Below, one piece after another: positions 24,548 through 34,549 of a DNA stretch of 64,000 nucleotides. A program made the translations under genes and the position numbers. Location of the stretch: contig JAQGOP010000038.1 in NCBI GenBank assembly GCA_028293545.1, positions 58,512 through 122,511 on the forward strand, given 5' to 3'. Each line of letters begins with the position of its first letter. Position 1 is the first letter of the stretch. Origin of the DNA: Verrucomicrobiota bacterium (lineage in GTDB: Bacteria; Verrucomicrobiota; Verrucomicrobiia; Opitutales; Opitutaceae). Below the pieces are notes generated by a model. The model made no database searches and had not been told where the DNA came from. It saw only the letters and a list, made by a program, of their open reading frames with translations.

Positions 24548-25606
24548 ATGACTTACCGAATTTTTCCCCGCTTCACACTGCGACCATCGGCCGCGGCTCG
24601 CCGTTGGCTCGCGCTTGCTTCGATTCTCCTGGTAGCCGGCTGCAGCCGGGGGCCTGCCCCCCCGGAGCCTGAGCCGGTTTCCTCGGCCCCGGTTCCGGTC
24701 CAAGTCGCGCGAGTCGCGACTTCCACCGCGCCGTCCTTCCAAGCCGTCGCGGGCACGATCCGGCCTTACGCCCACGCCATCCTGGCGGCCAAGGTCACGG
24801 GCACCGTCGCCAGCACCAGCCTCGTCGTCGGCAAGGTCGTCGCCGCCGGCGACGTCTTGGTCGTGCTCCAGGCCAACGAACTCGGCGCGCGCGTCAGCCA
24901 AGCCCAGGCCTCCCTGCGCCAGGCCGAGCGTGAATTCGAACGCGAACGCTCCCTGGAAGCGCAGGGCGCAACCACCGCCGACTCCGTGCGCACCGCGGAC
25001 GATCGCCGTCAGCAGGCCCGCGCCGCCGCCGAGGAAGCCGCGGCGATGTCGACCTATACGCGGATCGCCGCGCCCTTTGCGGGGGTGATCACCGCCGAAT
25101 TGGTGAAACCGGGCGACCTCGCAATGCCGGGCCGCGCGCTGTTCGAAATCGAGGGACTCGACCGCCTTCGCGCGGAAGTGCAGGTGCCCGAATCACTCGC
25201 CGCCCCGGAACTCGGATCAACGCTTAACCTCTCGATCGGCGCCCAGCTGGTTTCCGGGCACCTCGTGGAAATTTCCCCGGCCGCCGATCCCGTTTCGCGC
25301 ACGCGGCTCGCCAAGGTCGAATTGCCCGCCGACGCTCCCGCGCGGTCCGGACAGTTCGCCCGCGTGCAATGGCCCGCCGCGCAGAAGTCCGCGCTCGTGG
25401 TCCCGGCCAACGCAGTGTCGGTGCTGGGACAAATGGAACGCGTCTTTGTGGTCGCCGATGCGCACGCCCATCTTCGATTCGTCAAAACCGGCGCCGTCGA
25501 CGGCGATCGCGTGGAAATTACCTCGGGCCTTGACGCCGGGGAAACCGTCGTGATTGCGCCGCCCTTCGCCCTGCGCGACGGCCAGCGCGTGGAACTCAGA
25601 CCGTGA
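24548..25606 (+). CDS. RND efflux periplasmic adaptor (membrane fusion) lipoprotein
   Basis: A 352-residue HlyD/AcrA-type adaptor. The N-terminus has a lipoprotein signal with lipobox LVAGC followed by [11 protein letters not shown]. The biotinyl-lipoyl and hairpin parts are seen in [20 protein letters not shown] and the helical [20 protein letters not shown]; the barrel and membrane-proximal parts follow from about 170. It links an inner-membrane RND pump to an outer membrane channel. A GTG at 24539 would add three residues; the ATG was chosen, but either is possible. The stop overlaps the GTG start of the pump gene by 4 bp (GTGA), showing translational coupling. No TolC-type channel gene is adjacent. 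Confidence 0.9.
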   Translation: MTYRIFPRFTLRPSAAARRWLALASILLVAGCSRGPAPPEPEPVSSAPVPVQVARVATSTAPSFQAVAGTIRPYAHAILAAKVTGTVASTSLVVGKVVAAGDVLVVLQANELGARVSQAQASLRQAEREFERERSLEAQGATTADSVRTADDRRQQARAAAEEAAAMSTYTRIAAPFAGVITAELVKPGDLAMPGRALFEIEGLDRLRAEVQVPESLAAPELGSTLNLSIGAQLVSGHLVEISPAADPVSRTRLAKVELPADAPARSGQFARVQWPAAQKSALVVPANAVSVLGQMERVFVVADAHAHLRFVKTGAVDGDRVEITSGLDAGETVVIAPPFALRDGQRVELRP

Positions 25607-28600
25607 ACCACCCCAGTCCAGGGCCGGCGGCCCGTTACGGGTTCGCCGGGCGCCTCGCGGCGTACTTCATCGATTCGAAGCTGACGCCCATCGCGGTCAT
25701 CGCCTCGATCGTCCTCGGCGGGTTCGCCGTGCTGTTTCTCCCGCGGGAGGAGGAACCGCAGATCAAGGTGCCGATGGTCGACGTGATCGTCGCGATGCCC
25801 GGCGGAAGCGCCGCCGAGGTCGAGAACCGCGTCACCCGCCCCATGGAAAAGCTCCTGTGGGAAATCCCGGGCGTCGAATATCTCTACTCCACCTCCAGCC
25901 CCGGCAGCTCGCTCGTGATCGTGCGCTTCAGCGTCGGCACCGACATCGAGGCCGCGCTGGTCCGGCTCAACCAGAAGCTCCAGGGAAACTACGATCGGAT
26001 CCCGCGCGGCGTTTCTCCCCCGCTGGTGAAACCCCGGACCATCGACGATGTGCCGATCCTCGCGCTCACGCTGCACAGCCGGACCCAGGATCACCTGACG
26101 CTCCGCCGCCTGGCCGCGCAGTTGGACGACGCCATCAAGGCCAATCCTCAAGTCGCTGAAACCACTTTGATTGGCGGAGTGCGACGCGCGGTCCGCGTGA
26201 GCCTCGATCCGGCCGCGCTCGCCGCACGCGGGTTGAGCGCGGCGGAGATCGGTTTGACCCTGCAGTCCGCGAACCGTCAGGTGCACGCCGGATCGCGGCC
26301 GTTTAACAACTCCGAAGTCCTGCTCGAAACGGGGCAATTCCTACGCGACTCCGCCGATGTCGGCTCGGTGGTTGTCGGCGTCGCCCAAGACCGTCCCGTC
26401 TACCTGCGCGATGTCGCCACGATCGCCGACACCGGCGAAGAACCGGCGAACTACGTGCTGCACGGATCCGCACGCGGCGAACTCGAGGCCGCCGTCACCC
26501 TCAGCATCGCGAAACGCCCCGGCGCCAACGCGATCGACGTCGTCAACGCCGTCCTCGCCAAGGTCGAAACCGTGCGCGGCTCGCTGCTGCCCGCCGACGT
26601 CACGATCACGGTGACGCGCGATTACGGGCACACCGCGGCGCAGAAGAGCAACGAGCTGCTCTGGCACATGGGCATCGCGGTGTTCGGCGTCGCGCTGCTG
26701 ATCCTGCTGTTCCTCGGCTGGCGCGAGTCGCTCATCGTGCTGCTCGCGATCCCGTCGACCCTCGCGCTGACCCTTCTCGTTTTCTACCTCTACGGCTACA
26801 CGCTGAACCGCATCACGCTCTTCGCGCTGATCTTCTCCGTCGGCATCCTCGTCGACGACGCGATCGTCGTGGTCGAAAACATCGTGCGCCATGTGCGCCT
26901 CCCGGGGTCGCGCCACCAGTCGTTGCGCGAAGTCGCGCTCGCCGCCGTTGATGAAGTCGGGAATCCCACCATCCTCGCCACCTGGGCTGTGATCGCGGCG
27001 ATTCTCCCCATGGCGTTTGTCGGGGGACTGATGGGACCCTACATGCGGCCGATTCCCATCGGTTCGACCGCCGCCATGCTTTTTTCGCTGGGGATCGCGT
27101 TCACCATCACGCCGTGGGCCGCACTGCGGGTGCTGCGCCGGCGCTTCGCTGCCATGGCCCAATCCGACCCGCCCCCGGGCCACGCCGCCGGCGACTGGTC
27201 GACGCGGCTCTATCACCGCATCATGGAGCCGCTCCTGGACCGCGCGCATTGGCGCTGGCTGTTTCTCGCCGGGATCGTCGGCCTGCTCGTGCTCTCCGCC
27301 GGCTTCGTGCTCACCGGCGCCGTCACGATCAAGATGCTCCCCTTCGATAACAAATCGGAGTTTCAAATCATCCTGAACACTCCCGAAGGCACGACCCTCG
27401 AGCAGACCACTCGCATCGCGCAGGAAATGGGCGCGGCCATTCGCGGTGAACCTGAAGTCCGCGACTACCAAATCTACGCCGGCACCGCTTCGCCCTTTAA
27501 TTTCAACGGACTCGTCCGCCACTACTTCAACCGCCGCGGGCCCAATGTCGCGGACATCCAGGTCAACCTCGTCGACAAGGACGAACGCTCTGCCCAAAGC
27601 CACGTCATCGCCAAGCGCGTCCGTCTCAAGGTTGCCCCGATCGCCGCCCGCTATGGCGCCGCAGTCGCCATCGCGGAAGTTCCTCCCGGCCCGCCGGTGC
27701 TGCAGTCGCTGGTGGCCGAAATCTACGGGCCCGATGAGACGCAACGGCTGGCGCTGGCGCGCGAAGTCAAAAACATCATCGAACACACGAACGGCGTCGT
27801 GGACGTCGATTGGTACGTCGAGGACCAGCAGCCCCAGGTCCGCTATGTCATCGACAAGGAAAAGGCCGCTTTCCATGGCGTCAGCGTCGGCGCGATCGCC
27901 GATACCCTCGCCCTCGGCGCGCAAGGCCGCGCGGTCGACCTCCTCCACCTTCCTGCCGAACGCGAGGACGTCCCCATCGTGGTCGAGCTTCCCTCCGCCC
28001 AGCGCGCGCATCCCGAGGCGCTGCTCGCGCTTTACGTCCGCGCCGATCTCGATTCCGCGGCGCCGCTCATTCCGCTTTCCGAACTCGTCCACGTGGAGCG
28101 CGGCAGGGGAGAACGAAACCTCTACCGGAAAAACCTGAAACCCGTCACGTACGTCACCGCCGACGTCGCGGGCGCGGTGGAAAGCCCCGCCTACGCCTTG
28201 TTCTCGATTCATCGGGCCGTGGAAAAAATCGACGCCCGCAAATTCGGCGGAATCGAGGCCAAGCTTCCCATCTACCATCTCAACGTCCCGATCGACGATT
28301 CGCAGCCGGCGATGAAGTGGGACGGCGAGTGGCACATCACGCTCGAGGTCTTCCGCGATCTCGGGCTGGCGTTCGCCGCCGTCCTGATCCTCATCGCCAT
28401 GCTGATGGTCGGATGGTTTCGGAGCTATGTCACGCCGCTGGTCGTGATGGCCGCGATTCCGTTTTCCCTGGTTGGGATCCTGCCGGCGCATTGGGCGCTC
28501 GGCGCTTTTTTCACGGCCACCTCGATGATCGGGTTCATGGCCGGCGCTGGCATCGTCGTGCGCAATTCCATCATCCTCGTCGATTTCATCGAGCTGCGCC

Positions 28601-28863
28601 GCGCCCAAGGCCTCGCGCTCCGCGATGCGGTCGTCGAAGCCGGCGCCGTCCGCTTCCGCCCGATGCTGCTCACGGCGTTGGCGGTCGTCGTCGGGGCGAG
28701 CGTGATCCTTGCCGACCCGATTTTCCAAGGCCTCGCCATCAGCCTGATGTTCGGCGAAATCGCCTCGCTCTTCATCAGCCGCCTCGCCGTTCCCGTGCTC
28801 TACTACATGGCCAACCGCCCCAAGGCAGCCGAACGCTCAAGCCCGCCTGGCACCCGCGAATAA
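25603..28863 (+). CDS. RND-family efflux transporter permease
   Basis: A 1086-residue inner-membrane transporter of the RND superfamily (AcrB-like), with twelve predicted transmembrane segments in two halves and two large periplasmic loops. The proton-relay aspartates of helix 4 are at Asp418-Asp419 in [18 protein letters not shown]. It exports substrates by proton antiport in complex with the upstream adaptor. The sequence [20 protein letters not shown] and the terminal [19 protein letters not shown] fit the branch of pumps found in many environmental bacteria rather than classical multidrug AcrB. Control by the ArsR protein suggests a stress or metal inducer, but the substrate is unknown. 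Confidence 0.92.
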   Translation: MNHPSPGPAARYGFAGRLAAYFIDSKLTPIAVIASIVLGGFAVLFLPREEEPQIKVPMVDVIVAMPGGSAAEVENRVTRPMEKLLWEIPGVEYLYSTSSPGSSLVIVRFSVGTDIEAALVRLNQKLQGNYDRIPRGVSPPLVKPRTIDDVPILALTLHSRTQDHLTLRRLAAQLDDAIKANPQVAETTLIGGVRRAVRVSLDPAALAARGLSAAEIGLTLQSANRQVHAGSRPFNNSEVLLETGQFLRDSADVGSVVVGVAQDRPVYLRDVATIADTGEEPANYVLHGSARGELEAAVTLSIAKRPGANAIDVVNAVLAKVETVRGSLLPADVTITVTRDYGHTAAQKSNELLWHMGIAVFGVALLILLFLGWRESLIVLLAIPSTLALTLLVFYLYGYTLNRITLFALIFSVGILVDDAIVVVENIVRHVRLPGSRHQSLREVALAAVDEVGNPTILATWAVIAAILPMAFVGGLMGPYMRPIPIGSTAAMLFSLGIAFTITPWAALRVLRRRFAAMAQSDPPPGHAAGDWSTRLYHRIMEPLLDRAHWRWLFLAGIVGLLVLSAGFVLTGAVTIKMLPFDNKSEFQIILNTPEGTTLEQTTRIAQEMGAAIRGEPEVRDYQIYAGTASPFNFNGLVRHYFNRRGPNVADIQVNLVDKDERSAQSHVIAKRVRLKVAPIAARYGAAVAIAEVPPGPPVLQSLVAEIYGPDETQRLALAREVKNIIEHTNGVVDVDWYVEDQQPQVRYVIDKEKAAFHGVSVGAIADTLALGAQGRAVDLLHLPAEREDVPIVVELPSAQRAHPEALLALYVRADLDSAAPLIPLSELVHVERGRGERNLYRKNLKPVTYVTADVAGAVESPAYALFSIHRAVEKIDARKFGGIEAKLPIYHLNVPIDDSQPAMKWDGEWHITLEVFRDLGLAFAAVLILIAMLMVGWFRSYVTPLVVMAAIPFSLVGILPAHWALGAFFTATSMIGFMAGAGIVVRNSIILVDFIELRRAQGLALRDAVVEAGAVRFRPMLLTALAVVVGASVILADPIFQGLAISLMFGEIASLFISRLAVPVLYYMANRPKAAERSSPPGTRE

Positions 28864-28964
28864 GACCGGATCAAACACCCCGTTTCCCGGATTTTTTTCG
28901 GATGCCTTGATCCTAAAAACGATCTCCTCCGCTGGCTCGGCGCTCCCCATTTTTCCCTCGCCGC

Positions 28965-29897
28965 CTATGCAGCGGGGATTTTGAGGGTGCCCAATCGTTG
29001 GGCTTGGATCACGCAGATGCAGTTCGAGCCATCCTGCGTGTGCAGCCAATGCGGTTCGGCGGCCTTGAATTCGCGATCCATCGCCGCACGCAACCCGCCC
29101 ACTTCGAGCAAAACAATTCCCTGCGGCGTCAACCGTCGCTTCGCCTGGCGCAGCAGCTTCCGGATAATGACCAAGCCATCCTTCCCGCCGTCGTGCGCGA
29201 TTCGCGGCTCGGCCTTGAACTCGCGGCTTTGACGATCCACGTGCGCGCTCGGCTCGTACGGCGGATTGCTCAGGATCACGTCGTATTTTGTCGCCGGCAC
29301 TGCATCGAACACGTCGCTCTCGAACAACGCCACGCGACGAGTCAGCTGGTGATTCACTAAGTTGATCTTCGCCACGGCCAACGCGTCGGCCGAGAGGTCC
29401 ATCGCATCGACTTTCGCGGAGGGAAAATGCTGCGCCAATAAAACCGCGAGGCAGCCAGAGCCGGTGCAGACGTCCGCCACGCGTTTCACCTTCGTGGCCG
29501 GCCCGATCCAGTCGTCGAGCTGCTCCGGGATGATCTCCAAGAAATAACTGCGCGGGATGATGACGCGTTCATCCACGTAAAACCGCTGCTCGCCCAGCCA
29601 AGCCTCGTGGGTGAGGTACGCCGCCGGCACGCGCTCGATCGCGCGCCGGTGGAGCATTTCCTCGACGGCATCGCGCTCCTCAGGCGTCAGCTTGCGCTTC
29701 AATGCGCTCGGCTCGCTGTCGAGCGGCAGGCCCAGCGTGCGGAGCAGCAGGTAAAGCGCCTCATCGTGCGCGCTGTCCGCCACCTGCCCGAGCGCGAGTT
29801 TTTCGCGGCGATAGAGCTTGGTCGCAAAGTGCAGCCAGTCGCCGAGCGTCCCGCACAGCTCCGCGCCGGCGAGGGCGCTATTTTTTCGCGGCGTCAC
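28965..29897 (-). CDS. prmB: Ribosomal protein uL3 N5-glutamine methyltransferase
   Basis: A 310-residue HemK-family SAM-dependent methyltransferase with SAM motif VADVCTGSGCLAVLLAQHF and the glutamine-binding VILSNPPYE. The N-terminal helical domain and the block VPAAYLTHEAWLGEQRFYVD followed by ERVIIPRS match PrmB (which methylates a glutamine in uL3) rather than PrmC (release factors). The length equals that of E. coli PrmB. It overlaps the preceding rhomboid-like gene by 20 bp, so the two are translated from the same message. Confidence 0.85.
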   Translation of the reverse strand: MTPRKNSALAGAELCGTLGDWLHFATKLYRREKLALGQVADSAHDEALYLLLRTLGLPLDSEPSALKRKLTPEERDAVEEMLHRRAIERVPAAYLTHEAWLGEQRFYVDERVIIPRSYFLEIIPEQLDDWIGPATKVKRVADVCTGSGCLAVLLAQHFPSAKVDAMDLSADALAVAKINLVNHQLTRRVALFESDVFDAVPATKYDVILSNPPYEPSAHVDRQSREFKAEPRIAHDGGKDGLVIIRKLLRQAKRRLTPQGIVLLEVGGLRAAMDREFKAAEPHWLHTQDGSNCICVIQAQRLGTLKIPAA

Positions 29898-30702
29898 CGG
29901 CTTCCGTCACGTGCTCGTGGTTGAAGATGTGGTCCTGGCAGTAGCACTCGTCGCCGGCGCACTTGGAACAGTAGCGGAAATCCATCTCCGGATTGGTCAG
30001 GTCGGTTTTCCCGCAGATGCGGCAGCGGTGGCGCGCTTCCGGCGCCGCGTTCTCCGTCGCGAAACGGCGCGCCTGCGTCGACATCACCTTCTTCCGGTAG
30101 CGCATCGTCTGGACGATGTCCTTGCTGAAAAAAATCAGGAAGTTGCCCACCGAGGCGAGGATCTGGAAACGCAAAGGCCACGACCCGACCGTGAAATAAT
30201 ACGCGTTCGTGAGCCACATCAGCAGCGCGAGCCACTTGATCTTCACCGGGAGGATAAAAAAAATCGAAAGCTCAAAATCCGGGTTCAGCCACGCGAAGGC
30301 CAGGAAGACCGAGCCCGCAATGAACAGGTTGGTCGTCGCCGCCTGGGGCGTGAGGAAGGCCACGGCGACGGTGAGCAGGTACCCCGTCAGCACGAAGAGG
30401 TTGAACCGGAACTCGCCCCAATACCCCTCGAGCGAATTTCCCATCAGGAAAAAAATATACCAGGCAAACGCCACGAAGGCATAGCCGAACATCCCCGGCG
30501 CCGGCGGCATGAAGATCATCGTGACCAGCCGCCACCACTGGCCGCCGATCACCAAGTCCGGGACCATGATAAAATAGCTCAGGTCCAGCAGCCGCATCAG
30601 GGCCGAGAGCAGGACAAAGACCTGCCCGATCACGATATACAGCGCGAGGTGCGGGATCGAGAAACGGCCAAAAATACGTTCGAGACGGTCGAGGAAAGGC
30701 AT
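29878..30702 (-). CDS. Rhomboid-like membrane protein with C-terminal zinc ribbon
   Basis: A 274-residue protein with about six transmembrane segments (about 15-190) of rhomboid/Derlin shape. The conserved block is YIFFLMGNSLEGYWGEFRFN and it lacks the GxSG serine and partner His of active rhomboid proteases, so it is probably a pseudoprotease. The cytosolic tail (about 225-260) holds a four-Cys zinc ribbon, CRICGK then FRYCSKCAGDECYCQDH, with extra Cys and His. Such proteins may bind or move membrane clients. The ATG at 30702 was preferred to 30750 because the amphipathic MPFLDRLERIFGRF starts there. It sits between a TPR protein and prmB. Confidence 0.75.
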   Translation of the reverse strand: MPFLDRLERIFGRFSIPHLALYIVIGQVFVLLSALMRLLDLSYFIMVPDLVIGGQWWRLVTMIFMPPAPGMFGYAFVAFAWYIFFLMGNSLEGYWGEFRFNLFVLTGYLLTVAVAFLTPQAATTNLFIAGSVFLAFAWLNPDFELSIFFILPVKIKWLALLMWLTNAYYFTVGSWPLRFQILASVGNFLIFFSKDIVQTMRYRKKVMSTQARRFATENAAPEARHRCRICGKTDLTNPEMDFRYCSKCAGDECYCQDHIFNHEHVTEAGDAAKK

Positions 30703-30718
30703 GCAGCGAAAAAGTCCG

Positions 30719-31564
30719 TTACTTCTCGGCCTTAGCCGGGAGTTGCGCAACGAGCTTCTGCTTTTGGGTCTGCAGCGAGGTCTCCGTCACCGTCCCCAGC
30801 AAAATCCGCGCGTGGTCGAGCTTGCCCTGCTTGATCAGCACATTCGCCGCCTGCAGCCGCATGGTTTGGCGCTCGACGTCGGTCTGCGCCTTTTCCTCCA
30901 GCGCCCCCCACGCCTTCAAGGCGCCATCCCAATCCGGCACCGTCATGTCGTAAAACGATTCGGCGTACCGGTACGTGAACTCGATCCGGTCCGGCGCCAG
31001 CTCCGCCGCCAGGCCAAACGCCTCGTGCGCAGCGTGGTCCAAAGCCTCCGCCGTCCACTCTCCCGATTTGATGAAATCATCCCGCGCCTCGTGCAGCAGC
31101 GTGCCCAACTGGTAATGGTAAAGCGGCTCCTTGGGCTCCAGTTTGATCGCCGCCATGAAATACGGCAGCGCATCGAGCGGTTTCCCGTCCTCGGCGATGA
31201 AGTTCCCGATCTGGTTTTTCACCATCGGCTGGTCGGGATCGAGCTGGTTCGCCTTGAGCATCATCACGATCGACTGCTTTTTCATTCCCACCTTCCCGAG
31301 CAGGTAGCCGTAAGCTGCATAACCCGGCGCGTAGTCGGGATTGTCGCGCAGCAGCGCCTCATATCCCTGCGATACCTGCTGCAGCTGGCGCTGGAAACTC
31401 TCCTGGTCGAACACGTCGCCGCCCTTGGCCGCCTCCGCCAGCAGCGACTTCTGCTTCTCGACCAGCTGCCGCAAGGTGCGGTCGGGCAACGACTCGCTCT
31501 CCGCCGCGTGCAGCGCGACCGGGACAGCCAGCGCGAGGGAAAAAAGGAGCAGGAATGCTTTCAT
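30719..31564 (-). CDS. Exported TPR protein
   Basis: A 281-residue protein with a signal peptide (MKAFLLLFSLALAVPVALHA) and several tetratricopeptide-like helical pairs, for example YEALLRDNPDYAPGYAAYGY, MMLKANQLDPDQPMVKNQIG and YFMAAIKLEPKEPLYHYQLG. It is probably a periplasmic scaffold. The following rhomboid-like gene starts 16 bp downstream, so the two may work at the membrane together. The start was set by the signal peptide. Confidence 0.82.
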   Translation of the reverse strand: MKAFLLLFSLALAVPVALHAAESESLPDRTLRQLVEKQKSLLAEAAKGGDVFDQESFQRQLQQVSQGYEALLRDNPDYAPGYAAYGYLLGKVGMKKQSIVMMLKANQLDPDQPMVKNQIGNFIAEDGKPLDALPYFMAAIKLEPKEPLYHYQLGTLLHEARDDFIKSGEWTAEALDHAAHEAFGLAAELAPDRIEFTYRYAESFYDMTVPDWDGALKAWGALEEKAQTDVERQTMRLQAANVLIKQGKLDHARILLGTVTETSLQTQKQKLVAQLPAKAEK

Positions 31565-31583
31565 GGGGCCGAGTGCGACATCC

Positions 31584-32399
31584 TCAGGCCGACAAGGTGC
31601 CCGCGTAAACATTCATCCTTCCGCCGCGCAGGAAGCCCACCAGGAGCTGCCCGCTCGCCCTCGCAAACTCCACCGCGGCGCTCGTGGGGGCCGAAATCGC
31701 CGCCACCGCGGGGAGGCCCGCCGCCAAGGCCTTCTGCATGATCTCGAACGAAACCCGCCCGCTCACCAGCAGGATGGCTCGCTCGAGCGGCAGCCGCTCG
31801 GCAAAGAAAGCGTGGCCCACCACCTTGTCCAAGGCGTTGTGCCGCCCCACATCCTCGCGGACGACCTGAAGATTTCCCTGTTCATCGAACAACGCGCTCG
31901 CATGCAGGCCGCCGGTGACATCGAACGCCGCCTGCGCCGCGCGCAATTTCTCGGGCAACGAGGCGAGGACCTCACGACGTGCCGCCAGCGGGCGCCCGAT
32001 TGGCGGAAACTGCCCGCGAATCGCCTCGATGCTCGCCTTGCTGCAGATCCCGCAGCTCGAGGAAGTAAACACGTGCCGCGTCAAGCGCGCCCAGTCGACC
32101 TGCGCCCCCGGGGCGAGGACGACATCGAGGACATTTTCCTCGGGCTGCCCGCCGTCGCTCCGGCAATAAATCAGGTCCAGCACCTCTTCGCGCCGGTGCA
32201 CGATTCCCTCCGTGACCAGGAAACCCGCGGTCAATTCCCGGTCGTGGCCCGGGGTGCGCATCACGACTGCGACGCTGCGGCCGCCGACGCGGATCTCGAG
32301 CGGCTCCTCCGCCGCGATCGCATCGTCGCGCACGACCGGCGGCAAATCGCCCTCGTGCCGGGCGATGGAAACGATGCGTGTGGCCTTCGTGAGCGACAT
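31584..32399 (-). CDS. fdhD: Formate dehydrogenase accessory sulfurtransferase FdhD
   Basis: A 271-residue FdhD-family protein. It has the conserved cysteine loop SSSCGICSKASIEAI, VREDVGRHNALDKVVGHAFF and SGRVSFEIMQKALAAGLPAV. FdhD passes sulfur from the IscS desulfurase to the molybdenum cofactor of formate dehydrogenase. No formate dehydrogenase or Mo-cofactor gene is in the window, so the client enzyme is elsewhere. An in-frame ATG at 32429 would add ten residues (MPARFASLDE); neither start has a strong ribosome binding site. It is divergent from the radical SAM gene. Confidence 0.9.
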   Translation of the reverse strand: MSLTKATRIVSIARHEGDLPPVVRDDAIAAEEPLEIRVGGRSVAVVMRTPGHDRELTAGFLVTEGIVHRREEVLDLIYCRSDGGQPEENVLDVVLAPGAQVDWARLTRHVFTSSSCGICSKASIEAIRGQFPPIGRPLAARREVLASLPEKLRAAQAAFDVTGGLHASALFDEQGNLQVVREDVGRHNALDKVVGHAFFAERLPLERAILLVSGRVSFEIMQKALAAGLPAVAAISAPTSAAVEFARASGQLLVGFLRGGRMNVYAGTLSA

Positions 32400-32456
32400 T
32401 TCATCCAAGGAAGCAAATCGCGCTGGCATCGGCCACGTTTTTGTTAAGGTGAAGCC

Positions 32457-33527
32457 ATGCCCGAATCCTCCCGCAACATTCCCGGATTCGTTCCCGGGCG
32501 CGGCGCCAACGTCAACCCGCCGAACCGTTTCGAGCCGATCATCCTCGAGCCGGATCCCGACTGCCCGCCGGACGAACGCCCTCATCCCCGCACCCAGTAT
32601 TTTTTCGACGCCACAGAATCCATCCTCACCGCGAACGACAGCCCGGACGTGCCCTTCACCATCGGCCTCAACCCATACCGCGGCTGCGAGCACGGGTGCG
32701 CCTACTGCTTTGCCCGGCCTTACCACGAATACCTCGGGTGGAGCAGCGGCCTCGATTTTGAGACCAAGATCCTGGTGAAGCTGCGCGCGCCCGAGCTCCT
32801 GCGCGCGGAGCTGGCATCGCCAAAATGGCAGCCGCAGAGCATCACGCTCAGCGGCGCGACCGACTGCTACCAACCCTGCGAGCGGCATTTCCGCATCACG
32901 CGCGCCTGCCTCGAGGTCTGCGCCGAGCTCGGACAGCCGATTTCGATCATCACGAAAAACAGCCTCGTGACGCGCGACCTGGACCTTCTTGTGCGCCTCG
33001 CGCGCCAGCGCGCCGCGGCGGTTTATGTCTCCGTCACCACTCTCGACACGGACCTCGCCGGCAAACTTGAACCGCGGGCCTCGCGCCCGGCCGCGCGCCT
33101 TCGCGCGATCCGCGAGCTGAGCGCCGCCGGGATTCCCGTCGGCGTCATGGTCGCTCCGATTATCCCCGGCCTCACCGATCATGAGATGCCGTCGATCCTT
33201 GCCGCCGCGGCCGAGGCCGGCGCGAAGCGCGCCGGGTACACGGTCATGCGCCTCCCGTATGCCGTGAAGGAGGTCTTTATCCAATGGCTCGACGATCATG
33301 CGCCGACGAAGAAGGCGCGGATCCTCGATCGCGTGCGGGAGATCCGCGGGGGGAAACTCAACGTGAGCGAATGGGGCGCCCGCATTCGCGGTGAGGGAAT
33401 TTTCGCCGAGCAAATCCGCGAGCTCTTTCGCGTCACCGCGCGCCGCGTCGGCCTCAACCAGGAGCGCCTCGCGCTTTCGACCGAAAGCTTCTGCCCACCC
33501 GGCGGAAAACAGCTCGCGCTTTTCTGA
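32457..33527 (+). CDS. Radical SAM protein, PA0069 / SplB-like family
   Basis: A 356-residue radical SAM enzyme. The [4Fe-4S] cysteines are Cys77, Cys81 and Cys84 in GCEHGCAYCFARPYHEYLG, and the barrel continues through ITLSGATDCYQPCERHFRIT and VGVMVAPIIPGLTDHEM. The N-terminal GFVPGRGANVNPPNRFEP is typical of PA0069-type proteins, which resemble spore photoproduct lyase and have no settled function; a nucleic acid or protein repair role has been guessed. The gene is complete and separated from fdhD by 57 bp. Confidence 0.9.
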   Translation: MPESSRNIPGFVPGRGANVNPPNRFEPIILEPDPDCPPDERPHPRTQYFFDATESILTANDSPDVPFTIGLNPYRGCEHGCAYCFARPYHEYLGWSSGLDFETKILVKLRAPELLRAELASPKWQPQSITLSGATDCYQPCERHFRITRACLEVCAELGQPISIITKNSLVTRDLDLLVRLARQRAAAVYVSVTTLDTDLAGKLEPRASRPAARLRAIRELSAAGIPVGVMVAPIIPGLTDHEMPSILAAAAEAGAKRAGYTVMRLPYAVKEVFIQWLDDHAPTKKARILDRVREIRGGKLNVSEWGARIRGEGIFAEQIRELFRVTARRVGLNQERLALSTESFCPPGGKQLALF

Positions 33528-33666
33528 GGTCCCGCCCAGTCGCACCCTCGTGCTCTTCCGGGGAAATCGTTCGCCGCGTCCAGGATTATCTCGGCGATAA
33601 GGCCGCCGAACTCAACCCGGCCCTCCGGCCCAGCCTCGCAGCTGGGAGGCATTTGGCTGTGCACGG

Positions 33667-34315
33667 CGGATCATCCAAAGCGCCAACGGCGCGAACCAGC
33701 CAGAGCCCAGGGCAACGCCCTGGGTTTTATGTCCGTATGGATCCAGCCCTGTAGGGGCGCACTAATCCCACACATATCTCTCGTCGAATGTTACGCCGTT
33801 TCGAACCAGCAATGCTCGATATTCTTCTTGAAAAGATTTGTTCCGATGATGCTCCCGTTGGTCGCCGATGTAAATTCGCACGGCGGACACGTTGGAGACG
33901 GACACGGCAAAGGCCCCGTAGCCTGACTGCCACGCAAACTCGGAAAATTTAGCGCCCTGCGTTTTGATCCATTTCGAAGAAGATTTCTTCACCTCTTCAA
34001 CAATCTGGCTGATCGACACAGTGCGGCTAAGTTCGAAGAGCACGTGAACGTGGTCCTCGACGGAATTGATCAGCGTCGCCGGGCAACCTTCGTTGCGCAA
34101 CACCGTCGCCATATAACGGTGCAGCGCGTCACGCACGGAATCGCACAGGACGTTCGCGCGGTTTTTCGTACTGAAGACGAGGTGGACGTGAAGTCGAATT
34201 AGTGACTGTGGCATTGAGCCGCCCTTTCAGGGCTAAAGGTGAAGGAATGACTTTTTCCCAGGGCGTTGCCCTGGGCTCTGGCTGGTTCGCGCCGGTGGCG
34301 CTTCGGATCATCCGG
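33667..34315. mobile_element. Compact Y1-transposase element with 58-bp inverted ends
   Basis: The left end (33667-33724) and right end (34258-34315) are reverse complements at 55 of 58 positions. Each end contains the hairpin CCCAGGGCGTTGCCCTGGG next to GCTCTGGCTGGTTCGCGCC. The only gene inside is a Y1 tyrosine transposase. Subterminal hairpins and an HUH enzyme suggest single-strand transposition as in IS200/IS605 or REP-associated systems, but extensive inverted ends are not typical of IS200. No target duplication was seen. Confidence 0.85.
33762..34214 (-). CDS. Y1-family (HUH) transposase, IS200-like
   Basis: A 150-residue Y1 transposase. The HUH metal motif is His55-Val-His57 in EDHVHVLFEL, and the attacking tyrosine should be Tyr115 in VRIYIGDQREHH. 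SGYGAFAVS before it is also typical. It begins MPQSLIRLHVHLVFSTK, the usual IS200-like start. These enzymes cut and join single-stranded DNA at hairpins. All catalytic residues are intact, so it could be active. It is flanked by 58-bp inverted ends that carry its likely hairpin substrates. Confidence 0.92.
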   Translation of the reverse strand: MPQSLIRLHVHLVFSTKNRANVLCDSVRDALHRYMATVLRNEGCPATLINSVEDHVHVLFELSRTVSISQIVEEVKKSSSKWIKTQGAKFSEFAWQSGYGAFAVSVSNVSAVRIYIGDQREHHRNKSFQEEYRALLVRNGVTFDERYVWD

Positions 34316-34549
34316 CCAAGTCTCGTCGAAGAGGGTTCGCATACCGTTCATCGAAACACTGCGTCCGTCCTCCCACTAGTGTGGAACACGTACACAGCCA
34401 AATGCCTCCCAAGCGCGAAACTTCGAACTGTCGGAACTTTTAACCGCGAACGAAGGCGAAGCCGGAAACGGAAACGGAAACCGAAATGCCTCCTTTTTCC
34501 TCCTCCCCCAAGCTTGCTTCCTGCGCCGGGACGCCAGTTTGCTGGGGAA

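Noticed and set aside
26341..28728. A 795-codon minus-strand frame opposite the RND permease
   Set aside because: Only Asp/Arg/Gly/His-rich low-complexity sequence, with no start context or domain. The plus strand encodes a full-length RND transporter.
28885..28920. Terminator after the RND permease (GGATCAA...TTGATCC around a T run)
   Set aside because: The stem is only 7 bp with a loop of about 30 bases, and the T run lies inside the loop rather than after the stem.
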